NCBI GenBank assembly: GCA_037178675.1
Contig: JAYMGJ010000025.1
Coordinates: 38,612-102,611, forward strand
Direction of reading: 5' to 3'
DNA length: 64,000 bases
Source of the DNA: Scleroderma bovista
Taxonomy: Eukaryota; Basidiomycota; Agaricomycetes; Boletales; Sclerodermataceae
Of the stretch, positions 11,039-21,625 are shown one piece after another (positions within the stretch are counted from its first letter, which is position 1; every line of letters starts with the position of its first letter). The notes under the pieces are model-generated. The model did no database searches. It had not been told where the DNA came from and saw only the letters and a list, made by a program, of their open reading frames with translations. The position numbers and the translations under genes are program-made.

Positions 11039-11628
11039 TTACTTGCTGATATGGAACTTCTGATCGACGGCGCCGGAGTTGTATGGCCTGAGTTCGATCT
11101 GGAACAAGGTATGAAACGACAGAACTCCGACTATAATGAAACAGTTCTTACCTGCTTGTCGGGTCCCACATCAGTCCAAGCAAGATTCGAACCCTGTAGT
11201 ATAATGCTATAGAAGAGGCCAGATCAGGAAAGTCAAACAGTAGATGTCAATAACTCACTGGTATGTCCTGTTGTCGATGTTCTCGTTCAGTATCCACTGC
11301 TGGTATTGGCCATCTTTGACGTTGACCCATCTATTACTATCTTCCCGAACCCAGTTACCGCCGCCCCTATTACCAAGGCTGATCTCATAGGTGGTGGGAT
11401 TGTCATGGAGCCATTTGAAGTAGAAAGCCTGGAGACATGTTTCAATTCATCGTAAGGTCAGTCGGAAAGAATTGAAAGACCTACGGTTGTCATACCACGG
11501 ACCACAATATTGTCCACCTCTTTATTGTCCACACCTTGAACTTTCTGATAGCCAACATTATCGTAGTTGGGAGTCGATATATAGTGAGCACCGTCGTTAG
11601 GATATCCTGGGTGGCGGTCGGGTGACAT
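11039..11628 (-). CDS. small beta-trefoil-like protein, copy A
   Basis: Four exons joined by GT-AG introns encode about 145 aa, starting MSPDRHPGYPNDGAHYIS. Further landmarks are VDNIVVRG, TYEISLGN, NWVRED, QYQQWIL, NLAWTDVG, KQIELRPY and the C-terminal QKFHISK. The regular spacing of such short strands with a QQW and a QxFHI block suits a beta-trefoil: a ricin-B-type lectin or a fungal beta-trefoil protease inhibitor. I cannot choose between them. There is no signal peptide, as usual for cytosolic mushroom defence proteins. It is one of four tandem paralogues (B, C, D) sharing exon plan, gene orientation and promoter. Confidence 0.7.
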
Positions 11629-11693
11629 GATGAAAAACAATGCGCAGAGTGTTGAAAGTGTTGACTCTGAGAAGTCCCTCAAAACTGACCATC

Positions 11694-11700
11694 CTTTTAT
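11694..11700 (-). promoter_or_regulatory. TATA-like box of copy A
   Basis: ATAAAAG on the minus strand, about 66 nt before the ATG at 11628. The identical box with its flanks (GAGGATAAAAGGATGG) precedes copies B, C and D at nearly the same distance, which argues for a working promoter kept through the duplications. Confidence 0.55.
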
Positions 11701-11899
11701 CCTCTGAACAGGCGCTTCGACAGCAGCGCTCATGTACCATTTTGGCATTATTTGCAGCTGTTGCGACTTGCAAGGGAACACGAGAACTGAATCAGATGAG
11801 CCCTAGCCTGCCAGCATGCTGGCTTGTTCGGTTGGTTCTGACAAAGTTCTGTAATTTCCGTACGGGTGTAGCTTGAAGGGTATATCCTGTACGAATCCG

Positions 11900-12560
11900 G
11901 TTAAAGCACAACTTGGGGGATGAACGTAAAGGGGCTATGTCATTAGTTTACGGCCATGAAGTCAGACAAGAATGACCCAACGATGTTGAATTACAGTCAT
12001 CATGGTGTGCCACTTTTGTGACCAAGTATCATGTGGATGAAACACACCAGGGTCTCCTTTTCCTAAGTGTTTCTGGACGATGGACAGATTTGGAACACAA
12101 GAATTTACCGGCAGTTTGTAAAGCATGATGGATGGGATCCGAACAAACACAACTGAGATCTTATGTAACTTACTCCACTCTTTGGAATTGCTGAATAGGG
12201 GGAAATGATTTCTCACTGCTAGTACCGACCTGGAGCTCCAATTACTATAATTGGCACGGGGTCTAGGTAGCTTTTTGTCTAAGAAGGTTCAGCAGTACGT
12301 ACCTGCGTGCGATGTACTATGTAGAAGTTCTTTATGTAGAAAAGTACAACGTTTGCCTGCCAGGCACGTGTGGTATTTACGAGTGGTGGAACCGAAGTGT
12401 GTGGTGTTAAGATATCGGGCGGCGATTATCAGCGCAGTGTTACAGGGGTGAGGATTAGATCGCGCAGATCTGAGACTACTCAGACTAGAGACGCTAGATG
12501 GTGGGACGAAGATTCTTCTGTGTATGTAAGCCAATATGATATCATACGTATTATATATAA
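11900..12560. repeat. array intergenic segment, non-coding
   Basis: Sequence shared with about 17.4-18.0, 20.2-20.58 and 24.85-25.5 kb. Landmarks are GGAGCTCCAATTACTATAATTGG and GGTGGAACCGAAGTGT. No copy carries a common open frame. It probably holds the 5' region of the neighbouring minus-strand gene or of an RNA that I cannot define. Confidence 0.45.
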
Positions 12561-12569
12561 GCAGGAAAC

Positions 12570-13506
12570 CTACATTTCCGTGTTGGGTATGCCTTTGCTC
12601 TTCTGGCTGTTGGCTGACTGGTTTCTGCAGTGTGCCCACTGCCAATGAAGGCGACTCGGACTTGCTCTCGTTCGCTGAGGGGCGAGTTGCATGAGCGCCG
12701 CGATATGACCCAATTGTACGACTGTATATGCGTTACTACGTAACCGATTCTGGTGTAATAGCTATTTAGTGCCACCCACTTTCGTAGTACCTCATATGCA
12801 ATCGATTGCCATTCTCTTTGCAAGATCCCTACCATGAATTTCAGGCCAGAGCGTGATTTTGCAGTACATCCTGTCCACAACGAAAGGACAAACTTACTGA
12901 ACCTCGGGCCACGGCAACCACGATGATAATAATAGAAGTCTGGATTGTGGATCGTTGAGGCCTGATGTCAGGAGAATGCACGTTAGTTCGAGGTATCATT
13001 CTGTCGCTGTCAAAGTCATAATGGCACTTCTCCTCCTTGACTCCCGCGCATACACACTCACATCGGAATGAGTAGAATGCCATCGACAGCATCCACCACT
13101 ACGAATGTGTAATTGTGCACATCCCATATTCGTTCCACGGAGCCATTGTGCTCAAACCTGTACACAGGGACGGTGGCCTGTCAGACGAGCTGCTTAGGAA
13201 TATGTAGTACGGATATGGGCACAATATGTCTCTGTCTCTGAGCCGACGAAGTGGGAGGTAACGAGTGAAGGGCTGAGATGCGGGATAGGCATGAGCATGT
13301 TTATGAAGTTGATTCGATAGTTGCGAAGCGCAGGTTTCAGATTCAGCCGCGTTCATTAATCGTAATGCACATTCGGGCCAGGAGTGGGTAATCCCCCCTA
13401 AGCAGACCAAAGACTCGAAGGAAGAAAGCTGCATCGTCTCTGATGCCGAAAAGCCACGCGCTACTCTTGTGCCCTTATCATCGCCATCAGTTGTCCGCAC
13501 TGCCAT
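12570..13506 (-). pseudogene. unrecognised array gene, copy 1
   Basis: Minus-strand coding-like blocks: at about 13075-13190 a reading related to ERTWDEHSYTYGGVDAIDG of the 20.9 kb copy (here ERIWDVHNYTFVVVDAVDG), and at about 12750-12850 KFMVGILQREWQSIAYEVLR. The same blocks occur in the same order near 20.6-21.1 and 25.7-26.0 kb, and the upstream exons near 41.3-41.9 kb. No copy gives a continuous spliced product that I can build, and copy 3 carries a stop. The alternating-strand look (VFQLERAIFEHDV) recalls arrestin-like N domains, but this is a guess. Confidence 0.35.
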
Positions 13507-13621
13507 ACATAACCAACTAACCTGATTGTACTACACATATTGCCACCAATTCATTCAGAGGTACTATGGATACCATCTACAGTTGATGATCATGGTCGAG
13601 ATTGACAAGCACTTGTGCAGC

Positions 13622-13900
13622 ATGCGCTTGATCCACGTAAAAGCCTTTCTTCAAAGGGAGCAATTGATTAGACAGGGAAAATGAGTTGACCGTCGAGCCA
13701 AAGTGCTCAAGTTCGGTGATGACGAACTAACGGAGTACGCGATCATATCCCTTGGGTGGATCGAGAAAGAAGTGGATTATAATGAGGTAGTCAGCTCGCG
13801 AAGGCCAGCGCGATGGCTATCGAAAGATCCTCCAGAGCTGCGAGCAGGCGAAGAAGGACGGGTACGAGTGGTTGTGGGTCGACACTTGCTGTATCGACAA
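13622..13900 (+). pseudogene. truncated HET-domain gene fragment
   Basis: Homologous to the first third of the HET gene at 26.5 kb, from ATGCGCTTGAT at 13622 to GTCGACACTTGCTGTATCG. It has an in-frame TGA at 13682-13684 where the paralogue reads Arg, a 1-nt loss near 13793 and a deletion of about 29 nt that removes the EEERTEI region. Homology stops within the CIDKR motif. From about 14090 the sequence is the 5' flank of a ZIP copy, so a deletion has fused two array units and removed most of the HET gene. Confidence 0.85.
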
Positions 13901-14143
13901 GCGAATGCTGCCGCCGCAGTGTGGATGTGGGTCACGCTCGGTTTGGACAAAGATTCTCGGCGTCTGGCGTACGCGTACGCGTTGGGCGACGGACATGATA
14001 CTGCTGCGAGCAACCAGCTTCTGGGGACCTTGGACACTGCCAATAGCGAATATAGTTGGGCACCAGCGGTACTCTCCTCGCCTCTCTTCCTATTTACCGA
14101 TTTCGTTCGTCGTCCTTTCCGTTCAGTCCTGGTGACTTCTCGT

Positions 14144-16035
14144 AAGTGTGACCAGTCTCTGACATCCCGACTTGAGTATCGTGGAGTGGAAGATGACCAC
14201 ACCATACAAGCCCATTCCACAGCGGGAATTCAGACACGACTACCGGCCATTCTTGTCGTATTGTCTCCCTCTTTCAAGTGCGTCCCATCGAGCACACAGC
14301 CTAGGTAGCTGACAGGGAGATGACAACTTCGTCTCTCCCCACGTTCTCGAAACACGTCTCTTGCTTGCGTACACCTCGGATCATGTTCTTTATTGGCAAG
14401 CATTTTGGAACGGGTGCGTGAAGGCCCATGCTCATAATGACATCACCTAACCCCTCTCACACATCTACTGCAGGACGTTTTCGACGCACTCAGAGACCCC
14501 GTCGTCCTCACAAGATGGAAAATAGGCCGTCACACGGGGCTGATTATGTACGTCCCTTGGGATCGTATCCGATGAGAACACGCTGACTCCTTCTAAATTA
14601 GACTTGCATCTCTTTTATCTATCCTTCTTGTCGAGTGTATGTTCACCACGATAATCCTTTAGCATCGCTAACCTATGCGCTTGCACTAGACATCTCCACA
14701 TCTTACGTGGACTGTCTCCAATTGTACAGCTCTCCATCGAGCACGCCCCCACGCGACCCCTCACCCGACAGTGATGAACCAAGGTCTTCCCAGGACACAG
14801 CACCAAATATCGCTGATGGCACCGATCCGGAGCGGCAGCCCTTACTGAGCACCCGAAACGGGCATACCGGCAAGCAAGGTCATACGCATACATTCGTGCA
14901 TAGAGACTGTTCACCACTGCGAAGGGCACCAACATAGAGAGGACCCCCCATAGCCATCATCAGCATACATCTTTCTACGGCACAACCCATACCCACCCAC
15001 AGGACCATGTACGCATGTCAGCCACCAGCATACACCACGCCCACTGCGACAGACGCTAGTGGAGGCGGCAACAACCCAATGGAGGAGCTGTCATTTTTGA
15101 GGGCCACCACCGACACGAACCATGCACGGCCCACTCTGCACACCACGATCGCGGGCCACGGTTGCCATCGCTGTATGGAGAAGACGGGGGATCGGCATGT
15201 TGACCATGGCCATGGTCACATGGCAGGGTATGCACGGCGAGGGGAATTGTGTATGGTGATGCCGAAAAGGAAGTTAGGGTTGGAAAGAAGAGGCAGATCA
15301 TCGGGATACTCGTACGCTTTTTTCCCCCTCGTCGTCATCGTCAGGTTGACGCTGATGCATATATGCAGGTGCTACAACTAGGCGTCATGGTTCACTCGCT
15401 CGTTATCGGACTCACTCGAAATCATGTCCGGATCTGAATTCGGTATGTGTCTTTTTCGTCGCTGATAGAAAGTTTTTACCTTTAGCTCTGTGCAACATCC
15501 CTTCTTATAGCTGTGATTTTCCACCAACTCTTCGAAGGCCTCTCGCTCGTCATCCGAATCGCAGCTCTCCCTTCTTCCTCGTCCTACTCTTCCTGCGCGC
15601 ACGAAGCCGCCTTACACCCCGACTCATCTTCGCACCTCGATTTGCATCCCGACGATGCATACATCGCTCCGCACGAAAAGAATCTATCAAAGTTCATCGC
15701 CGTGCTCAAACCGACGCTGGCCTGTCTGTTCGCGGCTACTACGTCTGCAGGGATCGGACTCGGCATGCTCGTCTTCAAAGCGGGAGCTGACATCGGTAAG
15801 CCCACTTCCCCTTCCACAACTCACTCACACGCACAAACTGGACAGCCTATATGCGTCTGACACAGGGCCACATGTCTGCTATATCCGCAGGCATGCTGAT
15901 TTATGCTGCCTGTGTCGAGCTGCTTGCTGCCTGATTTCGTGATGAACCCGACGTTGTGGAGGAGTGGGGGGGGGTCAGGCAGGTGACTGCGGTGGGGAGT
16001 CTCGTGCTTGGGGTGTGTGCGATGGGGGATATCGT
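14144..16035 (+). pseudogene. ZIP transporter pseudogene, copy 2
   Basis: Aligns with the intact ZIP gene along its whole length. The start ATG is lost (TCTCGTAAGTGTG where the active gene has ATGTCTAGTAAG). The exon-3 segment for VILATAFA is deleted together with its acceptor near 14460. Much of the His-rich loop is deleted or out of frame (14930-15010). The last exon carries a 1-nt insertion (CTGCCTGATTTC) and an altered WVRQT region. Splice signals of the last introns survive. It is non-functional as a transporter. Confidence 0.9.
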
Positions 16036-16309
16036 AGGTGGTTTACTACGTTTTCTTGTGAATCTTGGTATATATGTGGGATGGCTGTTGCGCCTCCCAC
16101 CGCCAATGTATCAAGTATTATTCTTGCGTGAACGACGCACTAGTCGGATGCATAAAAATGGTTGCGATAACCGTACATCCTTTAAGTACTACTCCATACT
16201 AGCCTACTTGTAGTAAATAGCTGTACGTACTCGCTGTGAGTACTAAGATCGTGATGGAGAGGAGAGGCCATAAGTGCAAGTAGTAGTGACTGGTTGCCCA
16301 AACTTGGTA

Positions 16310-16445
16310 CTATACCGGTGCTCTTTCAGTTTTGCATCCACAGTTGGGAAAGCATGCTGACCGCCAAAGTCATCGTCGTCACGCCCCTTGGGTCAGGAAT
16401 CGGCCACCTCGTAATTCACTTACTATTGACCAATGCACAAGACAT
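16310..16445 (-). CDS. short Cys-motif ORF, copy B
   Basis: Minus-strand ORF with exons 16445-16424 and 16356-16310: MSCALVN, then TCFPNCGCKTERAPV and a stop (22 aa). It shares a GTAAGT donor and a TATA-like box with copies A, C and D. The early stop compared with copy A (47 aa) weakens the coding case. Confidence 0.2.
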
Positions 16446-16582
16446 ACTATCAGCGAAGTCGTCGTTTTATACCACATCCAGATGTTTTAAATTTTCAATG
16501 ATAAATGACAAAAGCACCTCGGCTCATACAACATATTGAGTGGTCGTACATTAGATGATCTTGATTTCTTCCTGGGATGCAT

Positions 16583-17145
16583 TTAAACGTCAATATGGAA
16601 CTGCTGCTTGGTGTTGTTGGAGTTGTGCGTAGTAAGTTGGATCTGGAACAAGGTATGAAACGACAGGACCCCGACTATGATGAAACAGTTCTTACCTGCT
16701 TGTTGTCTCCCATATCAGTCCAAACAAGATTCGTACCCGGGAGTCCAATGCTATAGGAGAGGCCAGATCAGGAACAGTTAAACAGTAGATGTCAATAATT
16801 CACTTGTATGTCCCATTGGGGTTCTTGTTGAGTACCCACTGCTGGTATTTTCCATCTTTGGCATTGACCCATTTGTTGTTATCTTGCCGAACCCATTTAC
16901 CGCCGCCAAGGCTGATCTCATAGGTGCAGGGCTTGTCATGGAGCCATGTAAGGTAGAAAGGCTGGAGACACGTTTCAATTCATTGTAAGGTCAGTCGGAA
17001 AGAATTGAAGACCTACGGTGAACTGATCATTGACCACAATATTGACCACACCGGGAACTTGCTGATCGCCAACCCATCTGTAGATGGCTGTCGATATATA
17101 GTGAACACCGTTGTCGGGATATCCTGGGCAGCCATAGGGTGACAT
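16583..17145 (-). CDS. small beta-trefoil-like protein, copy B
   Basis: Same four-exon plan as copy A, about 137 aa, open throughout. It begins MSPYGCPGYPDNGVHYIS and ends QQFHIDV. Core blocks: VVNIVVND, TYEISLGG, KWVRQDNNKWVNAKDG, YQQWVL, TYNIGLPGTNLVWTD, KQIQLTTH. The third exon starts after CTATAG, which fixes the acceptor in all four copies. Surface loops (NKNPNGT versus NENIDNRT in A) vary while the strand cores are kept, as expected for duplicated proteins under selection. The TATA-like box is at 17213-17219, 68 nt upstream. Confidence 0.7.
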
Positions 17146-17212
17146 GATGAGAAACACAATGCGCGGAGTGTTGAAAGTGTTGACTCTGAGGAGTCCCTCA
17201 AAACTGACCATC

Positions 17213-17219
17213 CTTTTAT
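17213..17219 (-). promoter_or_regulatory. TATA-like box of copy B
   Basis: ATAAAAG on the minus strand, 68 nt before the ATG at 17145, in the same flanking context as copy A. Confidence 0.5.
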
Positions 17220-17999
17220 CCTCTGAACAGGCGCTTCGACAGCAGCGCTAATGTACCATTTTGACATTATTTGCACCTGTTGCGACTTGCAAGGGAACAC
17301 AGGAACTGAATCAGATGAGCGCATGGCTTGTTTGATTGGTTCTGACAAAGTTCAGTATGTATGTAGTAATTTTCGTACGGGTGTAACAAGGGCATATTTT
17401 TTACGGGTCTGGTTAAAGCACAATGGGATGAGCATATCTGAGGTAAAGGGGTTATGTCATTAGTTTACGGCCATGAAGTCAGACCAGCAACGATGTTGAA
17501 TACTTTACCGTCGCCACTCCTGTGACCAAGTATCATGTGGATGCAATGCACCAGGGTCTCCTTTTCCTAAATGCTTCTGGACGATGGTCAGATCATGAAC
17601 ACAAGAATTCACCGGCACTGTAAAGCATGATGAATGGGATCCAAACAGAAACGTTGAACTGAGTAACTTACTTCATTCTTTGGAATTGCTGATTAGGGGA
17701 AAATGGTTTCCTATGGTTTCTCAATGCGAGTACCGACCTGGAGCTCCAATTACTATAATTGGCACGGGGTCTAGCCTGGTCTAGCCCTGGTAACTTATTG
17801 TCTGGTAAGGTTCAGTAGTAAGCACCTTGCGTGCAGTGCACTACATAGAAGTTCTTTAGAAAAGTACATACAACGTTTGGCTGGGCAGGGGTCGCATCTA
17901 CAGGTGGTGGAACCGAAGTGTGCGGTGTTAAGATCTCGGGCGACGATTATCGGCGCAGCGTTCAATACAGGTGAGGATTAGATCACGCGGATAGAGTAC

Positions 18000-18433
18000 T
18001 CGGACCTACATTTGACCGGTATTGCAAAATGACACAGAGATGTAAGACACTCCGCTCCAGCTTCGTCCATCGCTCCGTTCGGTGGTGCACGACCTGCTGT
18101 GGTTGGGCTGGGGCGAGGCAGGTGGAGCCGCTGGGGTGGGCGGGATACCTGCTCGCCGGAAGTCGTGCACCGTGGACTTTGAAGGAGGGCGAAAGGACTG
18201 AGCCAAACCATCATGTATTATTTACGGACACAAGTGACTAAGGCAATTACAGGGTATGGAGGGTACCCGCTGAAACCTCTCATCAAGAAAATCGAAAAGA
18301 AGGATGTGAAAAGACACCGCTCAGCACTACACAGGTTAATTCACACGCTGGGGGTGCACCCCCAGCACAACGAAACCATCCTGCCACTCGCCGTTAAACC
18401 GGGCACGTCTCCACCGTTCAACACGTCTATTTC
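18000..18433. other. unique spacer with two palindromes
   Basis: This segment interrupts the array between units and has no copy elsewhere in the window. It contains GGTGCACGAC (18084-18093) repeated inverted at 18162-18171, and a perfect 20-bp palindrome GCTGGGGGTGCACCCCCAGC at 18347-18366. No convincing ORF. It may be an inserted non-autonomous element or a recombination scar. Confidence 0.5.
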
Positions 18434-18576
18434 GGTCGATCTACGCTGCCTGTGTCGAGATGCTCGCTGCTGATTTCGTGATGGAACCGACATTGTGGAG
18501 GAGTGGGTCAGGCAGGCAATTGCGGTGGGGAGTCTCGTGCTTGGGGTGTGTGCGATGGGGGTGATATCGTAGGTGG
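18434..18576 (+). pseudogene. ZIP 3'-exon fragment, copy 3
   Basis: Only the end of the last ZIP exon is present (ATCTACGCTGCCTGTGTCGAG to the GTGATATCGTAG stop region), joined directly to unrelated sequence on the left. The remaining unit continues to the right with the Cys ORF and beta-trefoil copy C. Confidence 0.85.
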
Positions 18577-19095
18577 TGACTACGTATTCTTGCGAGTCTT
18601 AGTACATACGTGGGATGGCTGTTCAATGCGTCAGATAGCAGTAGCCCACTGCTGTGAACGTCTCGAATGTTATTCTTGCGTGAACGACGCAGTCGGGTAC
18701 ATAAAAATGGTTGCGATAATCGTACATATATCCTTGTACTACTATAAGCACAACGAGAGCCTGAGAGGCCATAAGTCCAAGTAGAGGCTGACTGGTGATG
18801 GTGATCCTTTATTGCAACCCACAAACGGAAAGCCAAAACACCAGGTGCTTCCGTCGTCTGGCGGATACGGTCGGCATCGTCATCTGTCATTGCACCACTA
18901 GGGCATCACAGTCATCTAGTTGCTGACCATGGGGTCGTAAGCCGTTCCCGACGGCCTGAATCAGCTCAGAGTTGAATTTATAACTATTAATCGCCCTCAC
19001 ACTTGAAGCTAGTAGCAAGGAGTGCGAAAAGATGGATGCTGTGGTTGCTCAAACTTGGTAAGACTTGATTTGACAATACGAGGAAATTAGACCAG

Positions 19096-19222
19096 TGCTC
19101 GTTCAGTTTCGCATCCACGGTTGGGAAAGCATGCTGACCGCCAAAGTTGTCGTTGTCGTGCCCCTTGGTTCAGGAATCGCCTACCTTGTAATTCACTTAC
19201 TATTATCCAATGCACAAGGCAT
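19096..19222 (-). CDS. short Cys-motif ORF, copy C
   Basis: Minus-strand ORF beginning MPCALDN at 19222, splicing to TCFPNRGCETERALV and a stop. One Cys of the CFPNCGC block is replaced by Arg, so this copy is probably decayed. Confidence 0.15.
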
Positions 19223-19367
19223 ATCAGCGAAGTCATCATTTATACGACACCTAAATGGTTTAGATTCTCAACGACAAATGACAAAAACACCTCGGTTGAT
19301 ACAACACATTGCCTAATCGTACATCTCAGAGGAGCAGATACGCCCTAGATTTCTTCCTGTGATGCAT

Positions 19368-19946
19368 TTAATTGATATGGAACCGCTGCTTGGCGTCGTT
19401 GGAATTGTATGGCTTAAGTTGGATCTGGAATAAGGTATGAAACGACAGGACCCCAACTATGATGAAACAGTTCTTACCTGGTTGTGAACAGGGCCATTTG
19501 GTTCCATATCAGTCCAAACAAGATTCGTACCAGGGAGTGCAATGCTATAGGGGAGGGCAGATCAGAAACAGTCAAACAGTAGATGTCAATAACTCACGTG
19601 TATGTGCCGTTGGCGACCTCGTTGAGTACCCACTGCTGGTATAGACCATTTCTGACATTGACCCATTTATCAACATCTTCCCGAACCCAGTTAACGCCGC
19701 CCTTATTGCCAAGGCTGATCTCATAGGTGCAGCCTGTGGGATTCTTATTGAGCCATCTGAAGTAGAAAGGCTGGAGACATGTTTCACTTCATCGTAAGGT
19801 CATTCGGAAAGAATTGAAAGACCTACGGTTATCCGATTATTGACCACAATGTTGTCCACACCGGGGGCTTTCTGATCGCCAACCCAATGGCCGTTGACCG
19901 ATATATAGTGAACGCCGTTGGTGGGATATCCTGGGTCGAGTTCCAT
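19368..19946 (-). CDS. small beta-trefoil-like protein, copy C
   Basis: Four-exon open paralogue of about 140 aa, starting MELDPGYPTNGVHYIS (the N-terminus lacks the SPDRH-type residues of A). It continues VNGHWVGDQKAPG, VDNIVVNN, TYEISLGN, NWVREDVDKWVNVRNG, YQQWVL, TYTIALPGTNLVWTDM and ends QRFHIN. The inter-strand loop before the last intron is longer (EPNGPVHNQ). Splice sites match copies A, B and D. The TATA-like box is at 20012-20018, 66 nt upstream. Confidence 0.7.
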
Positions 19947-20011
19947 GATGAAAAGTAATGCGCAGAGTGTCGAAAGTGTTGACTTTGAGGAGTCCCTCAG
20001 AACTGGCCATC

Positions 20012-20018
20012 CTTTTAT
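20012..20018 (-). promoter_or_regulatory. TATA-like box of copy C
   Basis: ATAAAAG on the minus strand, 66 nt before the ATG at 19946, same context as the other copies. Confidence 0.5.
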
Positions 20019-20599
20019 CCTCTGGACAGGTGCTTTTGGCATTATTTGCACCTGTTGCAACTTGCAAGGGAACACAGGAACTGAATCAGACCTAACCTGC
20101 CAGCATGCTGGCTTGTTCGGTTGGTTCTGACAAAGTTCAGTATGTATGTAGTAATTTCGGTACGGGTGTAACAAGGGCATACATATCTTGTACGGATCCG
20201 GTTAAAGCACAGTGGGGTGAACGTATCTGGGGTAAAGGGGTTATGTCATTAGCTTACAGTCAAACCAGAGTGAACCAACAATGTTGAATACTTTACGGTC
20301 GCCACTTCTATGTCCAAGTATCATGTAGATGCAACGCACCAGGGTCTCCTTTTCCTGGCTGTTTCTGGATGATGGTCAGATCAGGAACAGAATTCACTGG
20401 CACTGTAAAGCATGATGGATGGGATCCGAACAGAAACAACTGAGATCTTATGTAACTTCCTCCATTCTTTGGAATTGCTGATTAGGGGGGGAATGGTTTC
20501 CTAACCGACCTGGAGCTCCAATTACCATAATTGGCGCGGGGTCTATTGTCTGGTCGGACCTACTGGATAGTGGGACGAAGATATTAGCTATTTAGCGCC

Positions 20600-21470
20600 A
20601 CCCATTTTCGTAGTACCTCATATGCAATCGACTGCCATTCTCTTTGCAAGATCCCTACCATGAATCTCAGGCCGGAGAGTGAGTTTGCGGTACTTCCTAT
20701 CCACAACGGAAGGACAAACTTACCCTCAGGCCACGGCAACCACGATAATAACAATAGAAGTTTGTGGATTGTGGATCGTTCAGGGCTGGTGTCAGGAGAA
20801 TGCACGTTAGTTCGAGGGACCATTCGGTCGCTATTAAAGTCGTACGTGTACTGGCATTTCCCCTAGCCTTGACTACCGCGAATACACACTCACGTAGAAT
20901 GCCATCGATAGCATCCACCCCTCCGTATGTGTAACTGTGCTCGTCCCACGTTCGTTCCATGGTCACGTCGTGCTCAAAGATGGCTCGCTCGAGTTGAAAT
21001 ACGGTTGTCGTCATCTTTACAGCTGCACAATGCTTGAGGGGAGACGCCTCATACAATACAAGGGCAATTAGTGGACGACTGTACAAGGAACTCACTCTAG
21101 CTCGAGTTGGAATCGTACGAACTCGGTGACACTCGTATTAGATTTTGAGCTCTCGGACGGCACATATCTTTGTGCAGGGTCGCTGCAGCCGAATACAGAC
21201 AAGATGCACCAAGGACGCGATCAGTATGTTAGTCGAAGTGCGATGAGGTGACGCATTAGGGCATGGGATAGCGACAGTACTTGCATCTTGCAGAGTCTCC
21301 CTAGACGAATTTGTAGTAAGCAACTTAGCAAGTTGCAACAAGTTGTTCAACAGTGCGAAAGTGTGATCGGCGCACTTCTGTCTGTTATTGTGAACAAAGA
21401 CGGGGAGTCGAGGTAGATCGCTGGGACGGGAAATGGGGCGCATGGAAAGGAAATACGACTATGTACCTCG
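20600..21470 (-). pseudogene. unrecognised array gene, copy 2
   Basis: Best-preserved copy of the array's minus-strand gene. Exon-like blocks: RYVPSESSKSN, TEFVRFQLELE, then after a GTGAGT...GTGCAG intron MTTTVFQLERAIFEHDV and ERTWDEHSYTYGGVDAIDG, ending at a GTGAGT donor, and finally FMVGILQREWQSIAYEVLR near 20600-20690. The phase across the first of these introns does not agree, so a frameshift or an unseen exon is likely. The 5' exon seen at 41.9 kb is missing here. Confidence 0.4.
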
Positions 21471-21625
21471 AGTCCATGATAGTGACTCCATTAGATGGAC
21501 AGGTGTAAAGGTTTTTCCCTCGCCGGTTATACTGGGTTTCACGGGCCGGGTCTACGCACAATGTTCACTACAAGTGTACTTATAGTACCGCACTAGGTAG
21601 GATCAAGCACATAATCGGAATATCA

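Noticed and set aside
12841..13092. Minus-strand 83-codon ORF with a hydrophobic run
   Set aside because: The hydrophobic part falls in what is intron in the better-preserved copy at 20.8 kb; not a membrane protein.
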